Shown in pieces: positions 8,210 through 12,493 of a stretch of 12,493 nucleotides of DNA (position 1 is the stretch's first letter; each line of letters opens with the position of its first letter). The notes beneath the pieces are model-generated. The model was not told the DNA's origin and searched no databases. It saw only the letters and a program-made list of their open reading frames with translations. A program made the translations under genes and the position numbers. Source of the DNA: SCGC-AG-212-J23 sp036406675 (GTDB lineage Bacteria; Pseudomonadota; Gammaproteobacteria; Burkholderiales; SG8-39); the NCBI GenBank assembly GCA_036406675.1, contig DASXAO010000148.1, positions 1 through 12,493 on the forward strand, in the 5' to 3' direction.

Positions 8210-9936
8210 CGCGCCGGGCCCTTGAGGGCGAAGCACACCTCGCCGTCGCGGTTCGCTTCCAAGGACAGCGCGTAGCCCGCTGTTTCGGCCTGCCGCGCGG
8301 CCTGGTAGAGGCCGATGCCGAGCCCGCCTTGCGAGGCGACGGGGCCGCGGAAGAGGCGCGCGACGAGCTCCTCCGGCACGGCGCGCCCCGAATCCTTGAC
8401 CCGCAGCGCCACTTCGCCGTCGAGCTCGAGCGAGACGAAAACGCGCACCGACGGGTCGGCCTCGCGCTTGGCGAGGGCGTTGCGCATCAGGTTGTCCCCG
8501 ACGCTCTCGAAGAGCGAGCGCGGCAGGCGCACTCCGGTGCGGCCGCGGGCGAGGTCGAAGTGCACGCCTTCGGCCCGGTACTGGCGCACCAGGCGCTCCC
8601 ACCAGGCGTGCGCCGAGATATAGCTCTCGCCGTCTTCCTGAGGCCGCTGCAGCTTCTCGAGCGTGGCCGCGAGCCGCTGCGTGATGGCCGGGAGCTGGCG
8701 GCGCACCAGCGCCTGCAGATCGCGCGAATCGCGGTTGCCCTCGTCCGCGGCGACCGAGCACAGCACGTTCAGCGACTGCAGCAGATTCTTGATGTCGTGC
8801 GTCATGCGCGCGCCGGTCTCGTGCACCGCCTGCAGGTAGCTTTGCTGGCGCAGCTGCTCTTCGCGCAGCTTCGCGATGTAGAACTCGCCGAGCAGCTGGC
8901 CGAGGAGGTGCAGGTGCCAGTGCAGGGCCGGGCTCATGCGAAAGCGCGAGTACACGGTCAGGGCGAGGGCGCTGTTCTGGAATTCGACGCTGCTTGGCGT
9001 GGTCTCGCCCTGCTCGCCCTGCGACTCCCCCGCCCGCCAGGCCACGCCCGACACCGACGGCAGCCGGCGCAGTGCCGCCAGCGCTTCCACCAGGAAGCGG
9101 TCGGGGCGCGGCTCGAGCTGCGCGAGCTCGGCGAGGAAGTGCAGCCACTTCTCCACCGGCAACCCGATGGAGAAGAGGTAGCGCACGAAGAACACGTTGA
9201 GCCCGCCGAACCCCCCGCGCGGGTTCCACGCGAGGCCGACCAGCAGCACGGCGCCCGCGGTCATGAACACCGTGTAGGTCAGTGCCTCGAGGTACCCGGT
9301 GCGGCGCACGGTCATCAGGGCGAAGCTTCCGAGGATGACCACCCCGAGGAGCAGCATGAGGAACACGCTGTAGAAGAAGTCGATCATCTGCGCCTGCTCG
9401 GGCGGGTCGGGCTCGACGGGGATCAGCGCGATGAGGACGAAGATGAGCGGCAGGCCGTACTCGGCCGCCGAGTGCACCTCCGGGACGATCTCGCGGCGCG
9501 GGGCAACCTCCGGGAGGATCACCACCGCGAGTAGCGCGAGGAGATACAGCAGTACCAGCAGGTAGCAGCGCCGCTGCCAGCGGGTGTGCTGCTGGTAGAC
9601 CTTGCCGCCCACCAGGCCGGCCAGCACCACCACCCAGAAGGCGAGCAGCCACCAGTCGAGCTGCAGCATCACGGTGAACGCGACCAGGGCGAGAATGAAG
9701 CCCTGCAGCGGAGAAACGTGCTGCTCCGCGCGCAGGAAGGGCTGCCACAGCAGCACCACACCGAAGTGCGCTAGCAGCAGCGCGCGCGCCCACGGGTCGG
9801 CCACGCCTCGGAACACCGCGATGTGGAGCAGCGCCAGCATGGCGACGACGATGAGCCGCCAGTAGCGGCGCGTGAAATCCCAGGTCGCGGCCGCGAGGCG
9901 GCTGAAGTACGGCGCCGGAAGGCTCTCGGGTTGCAT
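8206..9936 (-). CDS. polytopic membrane sensor histidine kinase
   Basis: 576 residues. The N-terminal half has about eight hydrophobic helices (near 27-43, 50-68, 78-93, 96-112, 123-141, 160-175, 188-210, 219-237). A soluble linker at about 262-365, possibly GAF-like, is followed by a kinase core: phosphoacceptor box TGARMTHDIKNLLQSL with H380, N box DNLMRNALAK (481-490), G1 VKDSGRAVP (513-521) and G2 GGLGIGLY (537-544). In G1 the second Gly of the usual DxGxG is Ala. The HDIKN box and the helix-GAF-kinase layout resemble PrsK-type kinases of PEP-CTERM systems, whose partner PrsR is a sigma-54 activator; that likeness is from memory of the family. No response regulator is adjacent. The gene converges on the prepilin operon, sharing CTAG (8206-8209) as the two stop codons, and is divergent from the permease gene with a 35-bp gap. 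It may control filament genes, but that is inference. Confidence 0.9.
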   Translation of the reverse strand: MQPESLPAPYFSRLAAATWDFTRRYWRLIVVAMLALLHIAVFRGVADPWARALLLAHFGVVLLWQPFLRAEQHVSPLQGFILALVAFTVMLQLDWWLLAFWVVVLAGLVGGKVYQQHTRWQRRCYLLVLLYLLALLAVVILPEVAPRREIVPEVHSAAEYGLPLIFVLIALIPVEPDPPEQAQMIDFFYSVFLMLLLGVVILGSFALMTVRRTGYLEALTYTVFMTAGAVLLVGLAWNPRGGFGGLNVFFVRYLFSIGLPVEKWLHFLAELAQLEPRPDRFLVEALAALRRLPSVSGVAWRAGESQGEQGETTPSSVEFQNSALALTVYSRFRMSPALHWHLHLLGQLLGEFYIAKLREEQLRQQSYLQAVHETGARMTHDIKNLLQSLNVLCSVAADEGNRDSRDLQALVRRQLPAITQRLAATLEKLQRPQEDGESYISAHAWWERLVRQYRAEGVHFDLARGRTGVRLPRSLFESVGDNLMRNALAKREADPSVRVFVSLELDGEVALRVKDSGRAVPEELVARLFRGPVASQGGLGIGLYQAARQAETAGYALSLEANRDGEVCFALKGPAR

Positions 9937-9971
9937 GACGAATTGGCGACGGCTAGTCTACAAACGAAACC

Positions 9972-10733
9972 ATGCCCTCCGCCAATCTCGTCCGCCTCGT
10001 GCTGCTCGAAGCGCGGCGCGGCGCGCTGCCGTGGCTCGCGCTGGCGGCGATCGCGCTGAGCCTGGGGCTCGCCGTATTCCTGTCGCAAGTGGCGCTCACC
10101 GAAAGCCGCAGCCTGCAGGCGGCGATCGTGGCGGCGGTGCTGCGCGCGTGCGCGGTGTTCCTCGTCGCCGCGCACGTCGCCGGGAGCGTGCTGCGCGAGA
10201 TCGACGACAAGGGCCTGGAGCTGATGCTCTCGCTGCCGCTCGGGCGCTCCTCGCAATACACGGGCCGCTACCTCGGCTTCGCCTTGTGCGGGTGCCTCCT
10301 CGCGCTCGTTTTCGCGCTGCCGCTGCTCGTATGGGCCTCGCCCGCGGCGGTCGCGCTATGGGCCGTTTCGCTCGCCTTCGAGGCGGCGCTGATGGCGGCT
10401 GCGGCGCTCTTCTTCGCCATGTCGCTCGGGCAGCTCCTGCCTGCCATCGCGGCGAGCGCCGGGTTCTACCTGCTCGCGCGCGCCATGGCGAGCATCCAGG
10501 CCATCGCCACCGGGCCGCACCGGGACGAGTCGACCGCGGACCGGCTCGCGCGCTGGGCCGTGGATGCCGTGGCGCTCCTTTTCCCGCGGCTCGACAACGT
10601 GACCCGGACCGAGTGGCTGCTCTACGGCACACCGCAGGCGGGCGCCTATGCTGCCGCGCTCGGCGCGCTGGCGGTCTACGGGCTGCTGCTCATCGCGGCG
10701 GGCCTGTTCGACTTCCACCGCCGCAGCGCATGA
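9972..10733 (+). CDS. ABC-2 type transporter permease, no adjacent ATPase
   Basis: 253-residue hydrophobic protein with about six membrane helices (19-42, 49-74, 100-122, 126-153, 155-175, 226-248). Between helices 2 and 3 it has LREIDDKGLELMLSLPLGRS (74-93), matching the RE-x-G-x-ELLLS-P-S pattern of ABC-2/NosY-like permeases, where this loop contacts the nucleotide-binding subunit. No ATP-binding subunit is encoded in the window, so it either uses one made elsewhere or has another role. The substrate is unknown. ATG 9972 lies 35 bp from the divergent kinase start; no good Shine-Dalgarno sequence is visible. It overlaps the next gene as ATGA and so probably forms a two-gene unit with it. Confidence 0.75.
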   Translation: MPSANLVRLVLLEARRGALPWLALAAIALSLGLAVFLSQVALTESRSLQAAIVAAVLRACAVFLVAAHVAGSVLREIDDKGLELMLSLPLGRSSQYTGRYLGFALCGCLLALVFALPLLVWASPAAVALWAVSLAFEAALMAAAALFFAMSLGQLLPAIAASAGFYLLARAMASIQAIATGPHRDESTADRLARWAVDAVALLFPRLDNVTRTEWLLYGTPQAGAYAAALGALAVYGLLLIAAGLFDFHRRSA

Positions 10734-11446
10734 GCTCGGACTTGCGCCCGCTTTCCGCGGTTCCCTTCTGGATCTGCGCCGTGCTTGCGCTCGCCCTGGG
10801 AGTGCAGATCGCCGCGCGCCTCTCGACTCCGGCACTGCACTCGAGCACGGACCTGCCGCCGCCACCCACCCCGGAGGCCCTGCGCCTCGCGAGCTTTGCC
10901 GAAGAGCCGGCGGCCGCGCGGCTCGCGATGCTCTACCTCCAGGCGTTCGACTATCGCGGCGACAACCGCATCCCGTACCAGAAGCTCGATTACGGCCGCC
11001 TGATCGGCTGGCTCAGCGCCATCCTGGCGCTCGACCCGCTCAGCGACTATCCGCTGTTTTCGGCGGCGCGGATCTATGCCGAAAACCCGGACCCCGCGCG
11101 CAGCCGTCAGATGCTGGAGTACGTGTACCGCGCGTTCCTCGACGATCCGAACCGGCGCTGGCCCTGGCTCGCCCACGCCGCACTCATCGCGAAGCATCGC
11201 CTCCACGACTTGCCGCTCGCGCTGCGTTACGCGCGCGCGGTCGAGCAGGAAACCACCGACCCGAACGTTCCGTCGTGGGCGAAGCAGATGCAGATCTTCA
11301 TCCTCGAGGACATGAACGAGCTCGAGGCCGCCAAGACCATGATCGTGAGCCTTCTCGAGAGCGGGCGGATCCACGACCCGGCCGAAATCCGCTTTCTCAA
11401 GGAGCGGCTGCAGGAGCTCGCGGCGCGGCAGGCCCGCCGGCGCTGA
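10730..11446 (+). CDS. membrane-anchored helical-repeat (TPR-like) protein
   Basis: 238 residues of unrecognised family. A membrane helix at about 11-29 (VPFWICAVLALALGVQIAA) with few preceding residues suggests an inner-membrane anchor with the rest in the periplasm. A proline-rich linker (DLPPPPTPEA, 41-50) follows, then helical pairs across 50-235. Segments such as LGWLSAILALDP-like 91-103, SAARIYAENPDPARSRQML (111-129), AHAALIAKHRLHDLPLAL (148-165) and WAKQMQIFILEDMNELEAA (183-201) have the A/L spacing of TPR or Sel1-like repeats. Start ATG overlaps the permease stop as ATGA, implying joint function. TPR proteins often scaffold envelope complexes; whether this one serves the transporter, the filament or neither is not shown. 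Confidence 0.65.
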   Translation: MSSDLRPLSAVPFWICAVLALALGVQIAARLSTPALHSSTDLPPPPTPEALRLASFAEEPAAARLAMLYLQAFDYRGDNRIPYQKLDYGRLIGWLSAILALDPLSDYPLFSAARIYAENPDPARSRQMLEYVYRAFLDDPNRRWPWLAHAALIAKHRLHDLPLALRYARAVEQETTDPNVPSWAKQMQIFILEDMNELEAAKTMIVSLLESGRIHDPAEIRFLKERLQELAARQARRR

Positions 11447-11486
11447 GCTGTCGGATTCTCGACACAACCGTCGGCCCGCCGACAGC
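11447..11486. promoter_or_regulatory. paired TGTCG dyads, candidate activator-binding sites
   Basis: Directly after the TGA at 11444-11446 lies an 8-bp perfect inverted repeat, GCTGTCGG (11447-11454) and CCGACAGC (11479-11486). Inside it are two smaller dyads: TGTCG-N6-CGACA (11449-11464) and GTCGGC-CC-GCCGAC (11470-11483). Their centres are 20 bp apart, about two helical turns. They sit about 76-115 bp upstream of the predicted start site of the sigma-54 promoter. Three (C/G)TGTC words occur (11448-11452, and 11461-11465 and 11481-11485 on the minus strand), which is the word reported for PilR sites upstream of pilA. A weak terminator for the upstream genes is the alternative, but there is no T tract. 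Confidence 0.6.
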
Positions 11487-11534
11487 CGCACCATCCTGAC
11501 GCACTGATTTCATTGACGTTTTTACCTCAAAGCG

Positions 11535-11551
11535 CTGGTACGGCTATTGCG
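11535..11551 (+). promoter_or_regulatory. sigma-54 (RpoN) -24/-12 promoter of the pilin gene
   Basis: The sequence CTGGTACGGCTATTGCG matches the RpoN consensus YTGGCACGRNNNTTGCW at all fixed bases but two. The invariant GG (11537-11538) and GC (11549-11550) have the required 12-base offset. Transcription should begin near 11562, leaving a leader of about 43 nt before the pilin ATG. A sigma-54 promoter needs an NtrC-family activator, which fits the dyads upstream. Many pilin genes, including pilA of Pseudomonas, are controlled this way. Confidence 0.85.
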
Positions 11552-11592
11552 TATTGAACGACATAACCATTGGCCCAGGGGAGCTGGGTACG

Positions 11593-11598
11593 AAGGGG
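11593..11598 (+). promoter_or_regulatory. strong ribosome binding site for the pilin gene
   Basis: AAGGGG ends six bases before ATG 11605. It is stronger than any such site before the coupled machine genes, as expected for a highly expressed subunit. It decides for ATG 11605 over the TTG at 11554, which lies at the edge of the sigma-54 promoter and before its expected start site. Confidence 0.8.
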
Positions 11599-11604
11599 AT
11601 TCCC

Positions 11605-12264
11605 ATGAATAAGTCGCAAAAAGGCTTCACGCTCGTCGAAATCGCCATCGTGCTGGTGATCATCGGGCTGCTGCTCGGCGGCATCCTGAAAGGCCAGGAA
11701 ATGATCACGCAGGCGAAGATCAAGAACGTCATCGCGGATGTCACCGGGGTTTCGGCCGCCATGTACGGCTATCAGGACCGCTACCGCGCGCTACCCGGCG
11801 ACGACAAAGGCGCGACCCGTTGGGCGGCACCAGTGGCTCCTGGTAACGGCAATGGCGTTATCGAAGGCACGTACGGGTCCGCAAATGCGGCTGATGAGTC
11901 GCGAAACTTCTGGGACCATCTGCGTCGCGCCGGTTTCGTCGGCGGTGCCGGCACGGAGAATCCGTTCAACGCGGTCTCCGGCAAGATGGGTGTGCAGACA
12001 GGGGACGGTTCGAGCGCGACCCCACCTGGCGTCCTCGGCACTGCGGCCAATACGCAGCTCTTCACCGGACTGATGCTTTGCTCGGCGAACTTGCCGGACA
12101 AGATCGCTATCTCTGTCGACTCCCAGATGGACGACGGCGTCGGGAATACCGGCAGCGTGCGCGCGCTGAAGGGCGGCGCGAACCCCGCGCTTCCCTCGAC
12201 GGGTGCAGCCGATGTTTACACCGAAGACGGCGTCAGCACCTACGTGATCTGCCGCCAGATGTAA
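11605..12264 (+). CDS. type IV prepilin, probable major filament subunit
   Basis: 219-residue prepilin with a short seven-residue leader, MNKSQKG, cut before F8, then FTLVEIAIVLVIIGLLLGGI with Glu at +5, the textbook N-terminal assembly helix and prepilin peptidase/N-methylation site. The region YRALPGDDKGATRW...NGNGVIEG (60-88) belongs to a recurrent prepilin family with an LPGD motif. Its N/G-rich loop at 81-88 might bind a metal. Two cysteines, C159 and C216, could form the C-terminal disulfide loop seen in type IVa pilins. Monocistronic layout, its own sigma-54 promoter, strong ribosome binding site and strong terminator all fit high, regulated expression. Local GC content is lower than in the machine genes. 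It is a good candidate for the main subunit, but more pilin genes could lie outside the window. Confidence 0.92.
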   Translation: MNKSQKGFTLVEIAIVLVIIGLLLGGILKGQEMITQAKIKNVIADVTGVSAAMYGYQDRYRALPGDDKGATRWAAPVAPGNGNGVIEGTYGSANAADESRNFWDHLRRAGFVGGAGTENPFNAVSGKMGVQTGDGSSATPPGVLGTAANTQLFTGLMLCSANLPDKIAISVDSQMDDGVGNTGSVRALKGGANPALPSTGAADVYTEDGVSTYVICRQM

Positions 12265-12280
12265 CCTCAAAGTTCTCGAG

Positions 12281-12309
12281 AAAAGCCGGCCGCGCGCCGG
12301 CTTTTTTTT
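12281..12309 (+). terminator. rho-independent terminator, probably bidirectional
   Basis: A perfect ten-base stem, AAAAGCCGGC / GCCGGCTTTT, with loop CGCGC, is followed by a run of eight T (12302-12309). It lies 17 bases after the pilin stop. Read from the other strand the stem ends in TTTT, so it may also end the convergent antiporter transcript, whose stop codon is only four bases beyond. Confidence 0.93.
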
Positions 12310-12312
12310 CGC

Positions 12313-12493
12313 CTAGCCGCGGAGCAGCCGGTCCTCGGCCGCTTCGAGCGCGTCGGGCTGGCCGAGGAGAACCACCACGTCGCCCGGCTGCAGCGGGCCT
12401 GCCTCGCTCGCCGCGAGGTTCATGCGCACGCCGCGCCGGCGGACTGCCCGCACCTGCACGCCGCCGAGGCGCAAGTCCGCGAGCGCCCGGCCC
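12313..12493 (-). CDS. C-terminus of a CPA2-type (KefB/KefC-like) cation:proton antiporter (partial)
   Basis: Reading the minus strand from the window edge to TAG (12315-12313) gives about 59 residues: GRALADLRLGGVQVRAVRRR, then GVRMNLAASEAGPLQPGDVV, then VLLGQPDALEAAEDRLLRG. The pattern G-x-x-L-x-x-L-x-L...V-x-V-x-A-V-R-R-x-G...L-x-x-G-D-V-x-V-L-L-G-x-P-x-A-L-x-x-A-E-x-x-L-L-x-G is that of a TrkA-C (RCK-C) domain at the end of CPA2 antiporters such as KefB/KefC homologues, which exchange K+ or Na+ for H+ and are gated by cytoplasmic ligand-binding domains. Only the tail is present; the membrane and TrkA-N parts would lie beyond the right end. Composition suits the neighbouring chromosome. 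It is likely unrelated to the filament system and marks the edge of that locus. Confidence 0.75.
   Translation of the reverse strand, partial: GRALADLRLGGVQVRAVRRRGVRMNLAASEAGPLQPGDVVVLLGQPDALEAAEDRLLRG

Noticed and set aside
7370..9793. 807-codon minus-strand open frame covering the kinase and prepilin region
   Set aside because: It is out of frame with the kinase, which has all its catalytic boxes in the frame ending at 8206; the translation is low-complexity R/A/G/P.
9945..9960. TTGGCGAC between the divergent kinase and permease genes as a second sigma-54 site
   Set aside because: The -24-like part is partial and the expected GC of the -12 element is TC; nothing else supports it.
9872..10729. 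Upstream extension of the helical-repeat gene to 9872
   Set aside because: The extra part lies out of frame within the permease gene and reads as Arg/Ala-rich shadow; ATG 10730 with the ATGA overlap is the natural start.
11447..11486. The 8-bp inverted repeat as a rho-independent terminator
   Set aside because: The outer loop is 24 bases and no T tract follows (the next bases are CGCACC); the dyad reading fits its place upstream of the sigma-54 promoter better, although a weak terminator role is not excluded.
11513..11547. Sigma-70 promoter with TTGACG at 11513-11518
   Set aside because: No acceptable -10 box lies 16-18 bases downstream (TGGTAC or GGTACG at best), whereas the -24/-12 match in the same place is nearly complete.
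11554..11604. TTG start at 11554 for the pilin
   Set aside because: It would lie upstream of the predicted sigma-54 transcription start and give a 24-residue leader; ATG 11605 has a strong ribosome binding site and a standard seven-residue leader.
11524..12272. Direct repeat ACCTCAAAG at 11524-11532 and 12264-12272 flanking the pilin gene
   Set aside because: Nine bases is within chance for a 12-kb window, and no integrase, transposase or inverted ends accompany it.

Overview
The window is high-GC DNA from a Gram-negative bacterium. Codon use, the MshE-like ATPase and the mix of neighbouring genes suggest a betaproteobacterium, but that placement is inference and nothing here fixes the genus. 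There are no rRNA or tRNA genes, no insertion sequences and no CRISPR array. Coding density is near complete; the only sizeable non-coding stretch is 158 nt before the last pilin gene.

Region 1 (36-8209, plus strand) is one tightly coupled operon for a type IV filament machine (the superfamily of type IV pili and type II secretion systems). In order it encodes: a GspE/PilB/MshE-type assembly ATPase; a GspF/PilC/MshG inner-membrane platform protein; a GspL-like (fused PilM-PilN-like) bitopic protein; a PilO/GspM-like coiled-coil membrane protein; a small exported PilP/GspC/MshK-like protein; a very large (620 aa) cysteine-rich GspK/PilX-like prepilin lacking Glu+5; and a 252-aa prepilin with Glu+5. 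Stop and start codons overlap by 4 nt at four of the six junctions and are 1-5 nt apart at the other two. No secretin, prepilin peptidase, c-ring regulator or retraction ATPase is inside the window. A few residues of an upstream gene may precede the ATPase.

Region 2 (8206-9936, minus strand) is a polytopic sensor histidine kinase convergent with the prepilin operon; the two genes share a 4-bp CTAG as stop codons. Its architecture (about eight membrane helices, a possible GAF-like linker, an HDIKN phosphorylation box) recalls PrsK-type kinases, which in known cases pair with sigma-54 activators. No response regulator is in the window.

Region 3 (9972-11446, plus strand) is a divergent pair: an ABC-2 type permease without a visible ATPase, and a membrane-anchored helical-repeat (TPR-like) protein of unknown function.

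Region 4 (11447-12309) is a separately controlled pilin gene. Upstream lies a near-consensus sigma-54 (-24/-12) promoter. Two TGTCG-type dyads are centred 20 bp apart at about -105 and -85, the range where NtrC-family activators such as PilR bind. A strong rho-independent terminator follows the gene. This 219-aa protein is the best candidate for the main filament subunit.

Region 5 (12313-end, minus strand) is the C-terminus of a CPA2-family (KefB/KefC-like) cation:proton antiporter, recognised by its TrkA-C tail.

The likely biology: the machine and its tip-like minor pilins are encoded together, while the abundant subunit is under sigma-54 plus activator control, possibly tied to the histidine kinase between them. 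The most distinctive point is a cysteine-rich module (GRL-CP ... YAVS ... VVALII ... FNDQ) that appears in both minor prepilins and seems partly repeated within the large one.
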